NCBI GenBank assembly: GCA_034696485.1
Contig: JAQIWT010000218.1
Span: 1-27,720 of the forward strand
Source: Isohypsibius dastychi
Taxonomy: Eukaryota; Tardigrada; Eutardigrada; Parachela; Isohypsibiidae
Direction: 5' to 3'
Length of the DNA: 27,720 nucleotides
In this document: in pieces, positions 1 through 9,968 of the stretch
Position numbering within the stretch: the stretch's first letter is position 1
Layout: the number at the start of each line of letters is the position of its first letter
Translations under genes and position numbers: made by a program
Notes under the pieces: generated by a model
What the model was told of the DNA's origin: nothing
What the model saw: the letters and a program-made list of their open reading frames with translations, nothing else
Database searches by the model: none

Positions 1-10
1 AATACATTCT

Positions 11-78
11 TTTTACTGCAGTAAAATCAAAAAAGGGTAAAATATTGAATGAATTACTCCAATTTTACTGTAGTAAAA
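11..78. repeat. Two copies of a 16-bp palindrome
   Basis: TTTTACTGCAGTAAAA at 11-26 is a perfect palindrome. TTTTACTGTAGTAAAA at 63-78 is the same sequence with one substitution, which breaks the central pair. The copies start 52 bp apart. They could be the terminal or subterminal repeat of a small element running off the window edge, or paired protein-binding sites. Nothing else identifies them. Confidence 0.6.
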
Positions 79-83
79 GAACA

Positions 84-524
84 CTACTTCTGCTTCAACC
101 ACGAAAGCTGAGTCCGCTGTCGAAGACCGTAGATTTCTGTAACATGACCTGCAAGAATGGAAATTAGAAGCTGTTTGTCACGTCTGTCGTCTGAATGTGG
201 GACATACCAATAACTGTAGCCAAGGTTGTTTCTGCGCAGAAGAGCTTCAACCCCTACTTTGGCTTGCATGCGTTTCAGACGGACTGCATTATCTTCCCCT
301 CCAAGAAAATGTAGAACAAGTCTCCATGCATAAGTCCAACTCCCACCACGACAGTTTGAGTCTGGTCCATAGTTGTGCAGTAGGTCAATCATGACCTTCT
401 TCTTAACGTAGACCTCGTACCCTTGACGAATGGCAACCGAATCTTTCGTCTCCTTCTTCCAGTAAAACTCATTGACCAGTTTCTGCATGTCATCTTTCGA
501 GAAACAAGCACTTTCAAATACCAT
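84..524 (-). CDS. Hypothetical protein, 146-codon open exon
   Basis: An uninterrupted minus-strand reading frame of 146 codons starts with ATG at 524 and ends at a stop at 84-86. The product is hydrophilic and mixed in composition, with a Trp/Tyr-rich middle (GGSWTYAWRLVLHFLGG) followed by a charged stretch and a YSYWYVPHSDD segment. It is not low-complexity, and the frame looks more protein-like than its neighbours. I do not recognise a family. The sequence upstream on the same strand (549-782) ends in a good donor (CAAG then GTATGT near 560), so an earlier exon may exist. However, no AG acceptor joins it in frame to this one. It could be the last exon of a transposon accessory gene or a decayed gene. 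Confidence 0.35.
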   Translation of the reverse strand: MVFESACFSKDDMQKLVNEFYWKKETKDSVAIRQGYEVYVKKKVMIDLLHNYGPDSNCRGGSWTYAWRLVLHFLGGEDNAVRLKRMQAKVGVEALLRRNNLGYSYWYVPHSDDRRDKQLLISILAGHVTEIYGLRQRTQLSWLKQK

Positions 525-1602
525 AGGTTTTCGAATTGTGACGCTAGCCTACATACCTTGAAGAAACTGTTTCAATTTCTTCCGCAATGAATGAGGAGTA
601 GAATTAAGGCTCGATGCCGGCACTAGCAAACAAAACAGCATACCACGGTGGTTTCTACAATCTGCGCTAACGTACCTGATAGCTGTATGGTCAACCGGCG
701 ACAGAGAACGTGGCGGGGACAGATACACATCACGTTTCGATGCTGAGTTTTGCCCGTTAACTGAAGAATACATCTGAAGCAACTGGAAATGAAATATTAT
801 ACTGTTATCTTACCTAACTCAACGTTAAGTTCCGGTTGATAGGTCAACTTAGTCGGCTCAGTGGAGCCAGTAAATATGGTTAACTGAAGAGCAGTCAACT
901 GCATCGAATGTGTGGTTTGTAAGTGAGATGAGAGCTAAATCTCGGACGTCAACGAACATTGCATAGTCGGGACGGTTTTATTCTCGCGTCTTATTCCTAT
1001 TCGAGAAAAATCATTATTTGGGCAAGCTCAACCTAATCAATCACGTAATTGGATAGCCTACGAGAACTACGCGGATAGAGATACAAGTCAAAACCATTTT
1101 CCGATTGCGATAAAGTTAGGTCAGTAATTCGGTTTGCGCTGTATTGTCCTTCTGGTCGGGCCAGAATTCACGCCTGAAGTTTGCCACAACAGTCACGCAC
1201 GCACATGTTGGGGTGGCGGTTGTGCCGCGAAATTGCTGACCTTTTTTCCTGCTGTGGGATTTACGATCAGTAATGTAGTGTAATGCAGTAATGTGATGAA
1301 TGCATTGAATGTCACCACCGGTCATTTGTTAATTCCGACCTGTCACGAGATCCACGTGTCTTTACCCGTTTTTTCACTCGATCCATTCTTTCGAACACCT
1401 CGACACCTTCACGACTAATCAGAGTAACTCAACTTGATGAACTGAGTCATGTCCTGATTGACTTGACATTGTCGACTTGTCTCTATCCTATCTAGCTCAT
1501 CTAGCCATTTAACAAATTTGACCAAGTTCACCCGACCACTCACACTGAATTGAGTCGATGCAGTTGACTCACGGTTGAATTTGGCCTGTCGGGGCTGCCA
1601 TA
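525..1602. other. No gene seen; decayed inverted-repeat remnant at its right end
   Basis: Only short frames with poor composition occur here. From about 1420 to 1602 the sequence is rich in GAGTCGA/GTTGACT-type words. It ends in GGCCTGTCGGGGCTGCCATA, which resembles the right end of the element at 1603-3507 (GGCCCGTGGGGGCCGCCATA at 3493-3512). It looks like an older, diverged end of the same repeat family lying immediately next to the better copy. Confidence 0.4.
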
Positions 1603-1772
1603 CGGCCCCCACGGGCCAAAACCAACTTATGATAGACTCAACTCGAACATGTCATGTTGAGCGGTAGAGTCGATAGGTACATGTAAGTTGAGTTCGCTTC
1701 TCGGGTAGGTACAATTTGAGCGATAAGGTACGCTCGGTATGCTTAGTATGCTCGGTATGACTGACTCGCAAC
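1603..1772 (+). repeat. Left inverted arm of foldback element
   Basis: Near-perfect inverse of 3315-3507. The outer 110 bp carry only about three mismatches. The inner part is a run of GCTCGGTATG-like units differing in number between the arms, as expected from slippage after the arms formed. Confidence 0.7.
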
Positions 1773-3314
1773 ATTTCATAGATCATGAGTTTCCGTTCAC
1801 GGATCAAAAACAAAAGATGGTTGACTTGGTCTAAACATCTGGAGATAAACGGTTGAGTTGACAATTTTGAACAAGTCGCCTTAGTCAGCTGGTCAAATTT
1901 TGCCAGTTTCCATTCCTTGTCACTTGCAAGATAAATGATCGTCTAAATTTTGTAGAGTATCGTACGAATGGGATTTGCTGCCCTACCAATCTCAACAACG
2001 ATTTTTTTTTCTTATTACTCTACATTTTTCCTTGTAGCATATTGAAATCAAAACTCAGGTTGCTCTGCAGAACTTCCTGAACCACACATTCAATCTTTGC
2101 CACGATTCTGATAAGTTTCATCATACCTCAATCATTGAATTGCCCTTCACAATCAAAATTGCACCAGAAAAGAAATGCCTCCAGAAACATTACTGTAAAG
2201 AACCGAATGCTCTGGCCCAATTGTTGATTTGTAGGGCACAGTCAAGAAAAACCCTACCAGGTAGGTTCGAAAAAAGAAGGAAGATATACAATCCACATAG
2301 TCGCGCGTCCGGACAAAGCCATAGAAGAAATAAACCTGCAGAAAAACTTTTTGCTTAGCGGAGCAGGAAGCGGTTCATATCCAATCTACATAAGAAAGAC
2401 ACGCTAGCTGAGCTGATTGACCAAACTCCCATCAACCAGAACCAAATCCCAACCTGCATCAAAAGCTGGGGGAGAAATCAAGCAGGGGTCTTTTTGCTGA
2501 CCGATCTCATACCGGTACATATATGTCATCAGTCATCCGGAAAAAGCGTTCCCATGTCGATTCAAACATCTAAACCAAAATCAAGGATCTTCGTGACATT
2601 TTAAACTTTTCGCTCGAAATACAACACAGGTGAACACAAAATTAGTTCCACGCAATGGATAAAACATATCACGAAAAAAACAGGCTAATGAAACAGACAC
2701 CAGAAGGCAAAATTAAATAACTCAGCGACATCCAACTCAGGGTCATTTAACATTTTGGAGCCAAATCGCTGACTGGTTGCAGAAAGCTCGGAACTTGCGT
2801 CAACTTGCGTCAAATTGCGTAAGTCAGTTTGTCGAACAGTCAAAATCGCCTCCTGAAACCTCTGCCTCTCCGTCCCCGAACCCCCATCGTATGCAAAAGT
2901 CGCAAAAAGCAAGGAATTGAGCGATTTCTCTGCGTGGCAGATTGCTTGCAAATCAGGTGACGAAATCTGATTTTCGAATCATCATGACACCATGCTTCGA
3001 TGATGAGAATTCGAAAATCATGTTCAAAAAAACGATAACCAAAACCACAATTCACGATTACTGGCAAGTAAGATTTTACGAATTTTTGACAAAAGAACGT
3101 AAACCAACTTGAAACCAACTTGCGATTGGGCAAGTGAGTCTGCTGAACTGCATCCCTGACCCTCTCCTATAAATAACTCCGTTGACACAAGTTCACCTGT
3201 GTAATCCTATCAAAGGTCAGCGGAATCCAAAATACTGCTGGTCAGTGAAGCTGTTGTCAAGTGCGGCATGAATACCATACCTGCACAGTAAGTCAGTAGC
3301 TATCGACTGTAGCA
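1773..3314. other. Core of foldback element, no recognisable gene
   Basis: There is no convincing exon. A short direct repeat of ACTTGCGTCA-like words lies near 2789-2825. A local hairpin is annotated separately at 2968-3020. Frames of about 90 codons near 2685-3133 overlap each other on the same strand, have no splice support and read as chance. Confidence 0.4.
2968..3020. repeat. Imperfect hairpin inside the element core
   Basis: TGATTTTCGAATCATCAT at 2968-2985 pairs with ATGATGAGAATTCGAAAATCA at its right side (3000-3020), with one 3-nt bulge and a loop of about 14 nt. It may be a small nested MITE or a processing site. Confidence 0.6.
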
Positions 3315-3507
3315 AGTCGGTCATGTCAGTCATACCGTGCATATCAAGCATACCGAGCACACCGAGCATACCGAGTTTACCGAGCGTAAGTCAAAGTGTA
3401 CCTACCCGAGAAGCGAACTCAACTTACATGTACCTATCGACTCTACCGCTCAACATGACATGTTCAAGTTGAGTCTATCATGAGTTGGTTTTGGCCCGTG
3501 GGGGCCG
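3315..3507 (-). repeat. Right inverted arm of foldback element
   Basis: Inverse of 1603-1772. Its inner side contains five or more ATACCGAGCA-type units, more than in the left arm. It ends GGGGGCCG at 3507 and is followed at once by CCATA and then by the 9-bp satellite. Confidence 0.7.
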
Positions 3508-3520
3508 CCATACTTGCTAC

Positions 3521-3630
3521 AACCGAAACCTTTGCAACTACTGAAACCACTGAAACCACTGAAACCACTGAAACCACTGAAACCACTGAAACCACCGAAA
3601 CTTTTGCAACCACTGAAACCTTTGCAACCT
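3521..3630 (+). repeat. 9-bp satellite array (ACTGAAACC), short copy
   Basis: Tandem 9-bp units, ACTGAAACC with TTTGCAACC-type variants, run from just outside the foldback element to about 3630. Two of the three plus-strand frames stay open because the unit length is a multiple of three. The Thr-Glu-Thr frame starting at 3480 is therefore not evidence of a gene. The same unit occurs in the opposite orientation at 4715-5372. Confidence 0.85.
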
Positions 3631-4425
3631 CGCTAACCAGGATAGCCGCAAATGAATATGAAAATATCCTGATTTATAGATATACCGCAGGAAAACCACA
3701 GTTAAACCAGATTTTCTTATCAGAAAATCTGAATAGCCCACCCATATTTTAGGGGCAAATAGTCTGTGAATGACGAATTTTTAAAACAGTTGGTGCATTC
3801 TCATGTAGATCTCCCTAATGCGGCGATATAATTATCCCCTGTTCTCGAATTGAACCCGGCCATTTCAATACAGGAAATTTTGGAATAGAATCAGTGGCAC
3901 TCTCGAAGGCAGACGAGAAGTTTCTCTAACAACGGATTCCAGTGCTGCTGACCTGGCAGCTTCCTACGTACATTCTAATTCCCGTAATTTTTTATCACTT
4001 CCGGTCATTCTAGTCACTTCCGCCTGTTGTTGTACTTTCAATCGCTTTTTCACTTCCGATCGTGACGTAACATAACTTGTACTTTGATGTAGGGAATCGA
4101 ACGTGACGTGACGTATCGTTCATATAATATCGAACTCAAACATTCGTTACAGTATTCCCTGTTAAACTGAACACTGCGAATCGTGAACACCTCCGAATCT
4201 GGATCGCTTTTTTGTTAACCGGCGCGTTCAAGCTGAGTTTTACAAGGAGGAACCTCTAAATCGTGATCACCCCCCGCCCCCCCCCCCCCTCCAAACGTAA
4301 ACAGTGATCGCTTTTTTTCTGACGGGCCATTAAAATTTCACCTGTGAAAGTGAACACTCACTGTTTCATAGAAACAAAATTATTCTAAAACAGCTCAAAA
4401 ACTGATCTCAACCAGGATCATACTT
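3631..4425. other. No gene seen; CACTTCCG motifs and C-tract
   Basis: No supported exon. CACTTCCG occurs three times between about 3999 and 4058, and GTGACGT words follow around 4063-4115. These are the same motif classes that cluster at 23654-23713. A C-tract (4270-4289) lies between two similar segments that each end in GATCGCTTTTTT (about 4190-4213 and 4305-4318), suggesting a local duplication. Confidence 0.4.
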
Positions 4426-4650
4426 GTGAACAAAGAAGAAGAGGTGGAAATCATCACGAGCAGCAGATTTCCAGCATTGACCTCCACTCGAGATCTGCAA
4501 GATGCCATTTCTGCAATTGACAGCTACTGCTACCTTACCAATTCCACGAATCTAGCGTTATGTTTTGACATGCATTCTAAGTTTGAGCGTGAAGCAGCGG
4601 CTTTGAAGCGCGATAAGGTCAAACGTATGGTACAACCCAAAGAGAGCTGA
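4426..4650 (+). CDS. Hypothetical 74-codon frame, possible terminal exon
   Basis: The frame is open from 4426 (GTG at that position, no ATG start) to the TGA at 4648-4650. A possible acceptor, ATCTCAACCAG, ends near 4410. The product is hydrophilic and mixed, with a Lys/Arg-rich tail (ALKRDKVKRM), and codon use looks natural. No family is recognised. It ends only about 65 bp before the satellite array. It could be the last exon of an otherwise lost gene, or chance. Confidence 0.25.
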   Translation: MNKEEEVEIITSSRFPALTSTRDLQDAISAIDSYCYLTNSTNLALCFDMHSKFEREAAALKRDKVKRMVQPKES

Positions 4651-4714
4651 TGGAGCTTCGGCATTTCGTATGTAGCCTGTTTGTATTGTTAGAGCTGTAA
4701 AAATGTTGCAGAAG

Positions 4715-5372
4715 TTTTAGTGGTTTCACTGGTATCAGTGGTTGCATATGTTTCAGTGGTTTCAGTGGTTTCAGTGGTTGCAAGGGTTTCAGTGGTTGCA
4801 AGGATTTCAGTGGTTGCAAGGGTTTCAGTGGTTTCAGTGGGTTCACTGGTTGCATTGGTTTCAGTGGTTGCAAGGGTTTCAGTGGTTGCAAGGGTTTCAG
4901 TGGTTTCAGTGGGTTCACTGGTTGCATAGGTTTCAGTGGTTGCAAGGGTTTCAGTGGGTTCACTGATTGCATAGGTTTCAGTGGTTGCAAAGGTTTCAGT
5001 GGTTGCAAGGTTTGAGTGGTTTCAGTGGTTGCAAGGGTTTCAGTGGTTGCAAGGATTTCAGTGGTTGCAAGGGTTTCAGTGGTTGCAAGGATTTCAGTGG
5101 TTGCAAGGGTTTCAGTGGTTTCAGTGGGTTCACTGGTTGCATAGGTTTCAGTGGTTGCAAGGGTTTCAGTGGGTTCACTGATTGCATAGGTTTCAGTGGT
5201 TGCAAGGATTTCAGTGGTTGCAAGGATTTCAGTGGTTTCAGTGGGTTCGCTGGTTGCATAGGTTTCAGTGGTTGCACGGGTTTCAGTAGTTTCAGTGGTT
5301 TCACTGGTTGCATAGGTTTCAGTGGTTGCAAAGGTTTCAGCGGTTTCAGTGATTTCAGTTGTTACCGTGTTT
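4715..5372 (-). repeat. 9-bp satellite array, long copy with higher-order variants
   Basis: About 70 tandem 9-bp units are built from GGTTTCAGT, GGTTGCAAG, GGTTGCATA and GGGTTCACT, read on the plus strand. The variants recur in ordered blocks, so there is a higher-order repeat of several units. One indel at about 5012-5020 shifts the phase. All plus frames and two minus frames stay open for hundreds of bases; the minus frame would encode Thr/Glu/Ala repeats of mucin type. Because this openness follows from the unit itself, I treat it as satellite DNA, with a low chance that it codes for a repetitive surface protein. Confidence 0.85.
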
Positions 5373-5698
5373 GCCATTGTTCCAGTCGTTGTATCAGTTT
5401 CCTAAGCTGCAATACTGTAGTTCTGGTTTTTGTGAGATTGACTTTCAGTTGAGATCTATCTTTTTTCTGAATTCCGCTGATTGCACCGTGAACTCTGCTT
5501 TGCAAACGAATTCCACAATGTTTCGAAAATATGCATATGCGTCAATAAATTCAATTACATGTTATTCTGACGCGTAAAATGAAAATATGAAATGTTACGA
5601 AGTTCGCTAATACTTACGAACGAGACACTGTTGATCGAAAATACAACAAATTTTTCATTTTGCTGGTTTGAGTTTTGCAGATCTCAATTGGAAGTCAC

Positions 5699-6585
5699 CT
5701 CACAGTCGGCAATTCACGGGTCTTGATCTCGAATGTCTTACCAACAGTCAGCGTGAAGGCGTTGATTGAAGTTTCGGGGAGAACGCTGATCATGATTTGG
5801 AATATTTGATTCCCAGAATTTTCTGAGGGCGTAACAGTCGGACATTCGATTGGTGTCAAGCGGTTGGCAATCCAGATAAACTCGGTATCTTCAATTGGAA
5901 TTCGTTCCACCGAACCTTCGGTATTACGGAAAACAGCGTGTGGACCCAAAATGAAAATGTTGCTGTCCGGTTGGAATCCAAGTCGCGCCACTCTTGTTTT
6001 AAATTGCCGGCATGAATCCGGTAGCTGCTTCATGCGGCTAGAAAAACAATGTATGAGAATTCTGTTCAGAATAATGCTGTTTCGTTTCTGTACTTATAGA
6101 ATTCTTGGGTCTTTTGATAGCCATAATCGACGAGCTCAAATCCACCGATTTTGAGAAAAATGGCCGGAATATTCTTCCCATTGTTTCGCAAAGAGTCACA
6201 AAATTTTTGTGAACTTTTCCAGGCAGAGGATGGAACAAACGACCTGCTGTGAAGCATACTGTTTAAACCTGATCATTGATGATATGATCACTTCTCACTG
6301 TGTGCTTTCCGGGAATTCGAGTTCGACGACGAATCCACCCTCTTCTCCAACCGAATCACGAACTTGATGTCTTATATTTAGCGAGAAGTTGAGCACATAG
6401 TTGGCCAAATCCGGTTGATCACTCCCAGCCAAACATCGGTAAGTCATTTTGTCGAATTCCGCATAGTGAAACGAAATTCCAACCTTGAAAAATCGATTTT
6501 ATCAAACGTGCGAGCAATCTGTTCGCCACATTAAGCTTGAACTCACCTGTGACTCAGAAACAGTAGAGTCATTTGCACCCTCCAT
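5699..6585 (-). CDS. DUF927-like protein, four exons, apparently 3'-truncated
   Basis: Four minus-strand exons join in frame: 6547-6585, 6299-6483, 6094-6258 and 5699-6037, with introns of 40-63 nt. Splice signals include GTGAGT, GTGAGA and GTACAG donors and TTCAAG, AAACAG and TTCTAG acceptors. The start is ATG at 6585. The product is about 240 residues. Its order of motifs resembles the DUF927 domain that precedes D5/superfamily-3 helicases: a GGFVVELEFPES strand, VPSSAWKSSQKFCDSL, a GGFELVDYGYQ segment and then RLGFQPDSNIFILGPHAVF. No Walker A motif is present, and the next exon would lie in sequence dominated by satellite, so the helicase half is probably lost. A TATA-like box at 6795-6816 points toward it. 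The DUF927 assignment is from memory of the family pattern and is tentative; the exon structure is firmer. Confidence 0.5.
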
Positions 6586-6794
6586 CCGTAATTTCTGGCT
6601 TCTTCGGGATCTGAAAAATGATGGCAATAAACTCACTCAATAAACGGCGCAGTAAACTTCCGAAACTTTGTCTTCCTGCTTTTCTCAGATGCGTTTACAG
6701 AACGCATTCGCCGACAAAGGAGCACGTGCTCCGCGAGCCTGGTCTGTCTCTTGATCGCGCCCCTTCTCCCTCCCTTGCTCTGTTCCTCTCTTGT

Positions 6795-6816
6795 TTTTAT
6801 ACAGTGAATGTAGTCT
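6795..6816 (-). promoter_or_regulatory. TATA-containing box, first copy
   Basis: The minus strand reads AGACTACATTCACTG followed by TATAAAA. It sits about 210 bp upstream of the ATG at 6585 and faces it. The same 22-bp box recurs at 9285-9306 with 18 of 22 positions identical. Confidence 0.45.
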
Positions 6817-6927
6817 ACACTGAGTAGTGCGTTCCGGTTTGAACGTTATATCTTCTGAACGAGTAAGCATTCTGCGATTTTGCAATTTTCCTGCGTGTGA
6901 ACCAAACGATTCTGCATAACGTCCGCA

Positions 6928-9168
6928 ATGAACGGGCAAGCCGAAATTATCGTCTCTGCTCTCAAATCCAGTAAAGCGGAGGACCTATCACATGATCCCA
7001 GGCTCGGTTTTGTTTGGGTAGTTGAACGTTATGGTATTCGGACGCTGGAGCGCCTGAAACGAGCTTGGGGGTGGGTGCCTCGGAACCTTTCAGAGAACAG
7101 TCGCATTGAGGTACATATACAATATTCTCTGGTATTCTAGTGAGTTAAACTCTGATTTCAGGCTTTACAGCGTTACTCAGGATTATCAGAACTTGTGACG
7201 AAATCACTCGTTGCTGATATCTGTAAAGCGGCACCACATTATCTGGAAGATTTCGAAGCATTATCCATTCAAAGACGACAGCTTCTGATGACTTCGCAGC
7301 AATTCTGTCGAAATGGTTGCTTTTATAAAGAGGGAAATAATCGTGGAACTCCGCGGATACTCCAGTGGCACCGAGAACCTCTCCCGGTGCGTCTTAAAAT
7401 TTGCAGATCAGTAATGTAATCTTTTTTCTATTGCCTATTATAGCAGCTTGAAAAACAGCGTTGGTGCGGTTATGTGGTCAATAAACTTCTGTCACTTATA
7501 GGTGACAGTCTACCTTCATACAGGAGAGCATTTTCATGCAGAGCACCTCATCTTGCGTTGTCGAGGATGCGAGAGTCGATATAGTTATGCCACCTGGACA
7601 GATCCCTCCAGTGGATTCTACAGCTTTTACCCTGAGAAACGAGATCTTATTATGGTCACTCGGAAGGTTTTTGTGAGCCGTGTTCTTGCCGAGCATCTGC
7701 AGAATTTCATGTAGGAGCCGTTTCTCCATTTTGTATGATGGGATAACAGATCCACATGTTTGCAGACTTTTCGCCCACTGTTCATTCGAAGCTTATGCTC
7801 TCGCAATGCAGCGAACATATAAATGGCCTCCCCGTCAGTAATATCCTGGTTTTATTTTGCATTGTATTATCCGTACTGTTCCAGAGTTTAGTGCGAAAAT
7901 TGTGGCAAGCGCACATAGAAAACACCAGATTCAAGAGGATTTGTGGGAAAACGGGCAGGAAAAATATCAGTTCTCCAGCGGAAAACCGATAACTCAATGT
8001 ATCCCCGTGGTGCTTAAAAGGGTTTTCTCAAGCATCTCCAATCATGAATGCATGGATGCCTGCGCAGCAAAGGGTTGTGGTAGACTTGCCGTAGTGGACG
8101 GAATGTGGAAAATTGGTGCCCGACATTGCGCCGCTCAGGTTGTGGTAAGTACGGCGGTGGCACTACCGAGTAAAGTAAATCAGTAAAAATTCTCTAGAAT
8201 ATCGTGAATGGATTCCCTCTGATCAATTACCCGGGAGTGTGTACTGAACAGACTGCTGGGAATTCGATTTACTGCGAGAATCATGACCATTTGGAGAAGA
8301 TTCCAGCATTTGGAAGATCTGTCCAGAGATCCCTGACAGAACTCCAGATTCCTGGTACAGTGGTACTTTTCAGTAAATGAAAACCATTAAATTACCGAAA
8401 TATACAGGGCTTCGATCGGCATTCCACAAAAGCGCCAAAGACCTTGATTCACTTCTTGCCGGTGAAAGTGACCCTAATGATGCTGAATGTCCGAATTTCG
8501 ACCCCAATGAAATGTGCCGCAAAAACAAAGGTGAGGGGGAGCGTGGGATTACGTACAGCCGTGGATATGTCTTCGTTGTACGCGGTAGCGGAATAATTGA
8601 TTGTTTCGCGCCGATCTACAGGTACAGATTCAAGACCACGATTCATGTACCCTGATTACTGTTTGGTTACAGAGCTGAAAGTTTGGGGCAAGTTTTTTTG
8701 ATTTTGATCTCTTGGCTGTATCAACGGCTACAGAACGTTCCTAAAGAAGAATGGGGAGATTTGTTCCTGGCGTACGACAATATGTGCCAACTTGATCGTT
8801 TACGAGCAACAAAAAAGCCGCTTCCTCTGCCAGCTCCATATGACTCGATGTGGAGCTGTATCACGAAGATTATAGACGGACTTCATATTTCGAATCACAA
8901 AAATCCCAACTGCCGTCGACTTTACGGGCCAGACAAGTTCAAAGAAAAGTACGGCGATCAGTTCGACCAGAACACGATGGCAGCTGAGCAGACCTTCAGT
9001 TGGCTGGTGAAGCACAAAAAACAGCTGAATTCGATGAGAAAGGAGCTCCAAGAATTTCATCTGCATCGGTTGCGGGTTGGAAGAAATCGCTACATCGAAG
9101 ATTCTATGAAAAGTGGTAATAGGGTCATCGGTTCAACTCGGCGAGGGTTCATCGAACGGAAGAAATAG
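6928..9168 (+). CDS. KDZ-type DDE transposase with cysteine cluster
   Basis: Eight exons join in frame: 6928-7110, 7162-7386, 7502-7710, 7766-7833, 7885-8144, 8198-8354, 8408-8621 and 8673-9168, giving roughly 600 residues. Most introns are 50-55 nt; the 7387-7501 join is the least certain. The protein shows the Kyakuja-Dileera-Zisupton order: an N-terminal region, a cysteine cluster in exon 3 (LRCRGCESRYSY), then an RNase H-fold core. Candidate catalytic residues are Asp in LAVVDGMWKIGARHC, Asp in FLAYDNMCQLDRLR and Glu in NTMAAEQTFSWL. Between the last two lies a conserved DGLHISNHKNPNC segment. KDZ enzymes are cut-and-paste transposases of large DNA elements. All key residues are present and no stop interrupts the exons, so this copy may be intact. 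It is divergent from the DUF927-like gene on its left. Confidence 0.85.
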
Positions 9169-9284
9169 TGACTTCTTGGGAAACTCCAGACGGATCTGAA
9201 TCACGGCTGCTGTAAATATTTCATATTCTACAAAGTTGACTTCAAAATTAGTTTTTTTGGAGTGATTTGCAATGCTCCTTCGCG

Positions 9285-9306
9285 TTTTATATAGTGAGTG
9301 CAATCT
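9285..9306 (-). promoter_or_regulatory. TATA-containing box, second copy
   Basis: The minus strand reads AGATTGCACTCACTA followed by TATAAAA. It starts 116 bp beyond the stop of the KDZ gene. It faces into that gene, so a transcript from it would be antisense. No open gene explains its place, which suggests either a repeated subterminal motif or a promoter left by a lost gene. Confidence 0.4.
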
Positions 9307-9539
9307 TCTGCAGTTTTGATTTTCATAACAAATCGTGGCTGAATAGTTGCGTTGACAGCTCAACGATAATTCCAGCAGTTTTACGAGTCTGTCAAAGCGT
9401 ATCAAAAGAACAACGTTATTCGGGAATGACCTCTCTAGCGTGAATCCCATTCGATGGAAGCATTTGAGCGACTATGAACTGTTGTAGACTACTGCTGATG
9501 AGTGCATCATGAGAGCATACCATTGCAGATACTGTGATT

Positions 9540-9870
9540 CACCACGGTTAACCCTAACCGGTGGCCCTTGAATAAACTGGTGAACAATTGTGAACCGCTG
9601 TTAACTGGTGAACCGTGAATAACTTTGGTGAACGTTGGCCCCTAAACAAACTGGTGAACCATTGTGAACTACCGTGAACCTCTGTTAACTGGTGAACTGT
9701 AGATGACTTTGGTGAACTGGTGGTCCCTGAATGAAATGGTGAACCATTGTGAACTGTCGTGAACCGCTGTTAACTGGTGAACTGTAGATGACTTTGGTGA
9801 ACTGGTGGTCCCTGAATGAAATGGTGAACCATTGTGAACTGTCGTGAACCGGCGGTGAATGGCGAGTCAA
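9540..9870 (+). repeat. GGTGAAC minisatellite, 85-bp unit
   Basis: About four tandem copies. The last two are almost identical and exactly 85 bp apart (CCCTGAATGAAATGG begins at 9725 and 9810). Earlier copies near 9565 and 9640 are diverged and shorter. Each unit is itself made of GGTGAAC/TGTGAAC words about 10-12 bp apart, suggesting the unit grew from a smaller repeat. Minus-strand open frames through it are a by-product. A related patch occurs at 22100-22185. Confidence 0.85.
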
Positions 9871-9968
9871 CGAGATGTAAGATGTGTTGATATGTGGCAT
9901 CTGGGTACAAACTATGTGTATCCACAAGTTCACAAAGCTTGGTACACACTGTGCTGCTTCTGAGCAAT

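Larger units (their letters stand above)
1603..3507. mobile_element. Foldback-type DNA element with long inverted arms
   Basis: The two ends are inverted copies of each other. Reading inward from 1603 and from the complement of 3507, both begin CGGCCCCCACGGGCCAAAAC and stay nearly identical for about 110 bp, then diverge into imperfect CGGTATGCT-type repeats. CCATA occurs on both sides (1598-1602 and 3508-3512) and could be a 5-bp target duplication. The core of about 1.5 kb has only short, unconvincing frames, so the element looks non-autonomous. Superfamily is not assigned. The CCATA repeat is ambiguous because a decayed relative of the same end abuts the left side. Confidence 0.5.

Noticed and set aside
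1652-1864. 70-codon frame in the left arm of the foldback element
   Set aside because: It is formed by repeated GTATGCTCG-type units. The inverse copy at the other arm does not conserve it.
3480-3752. 90-codon frame with ETT repeats
   Set aside because: It starts in the transposon arm and runs through the short satellite array; no splice or domain support.
4619-5377. 252-codon Thr/Glu-rich reading frame
   Set aside because: It is the 9-bp satellite read in frame. Openness follows from the unit length, and one indel switches the repeat frame midway.
9133-9450. 105-codon minus frame beyond the KDZ gene
   Set aside because: It overlaps the KDZ stop region antisense and passes through the TATA box; the composition is not convincing.
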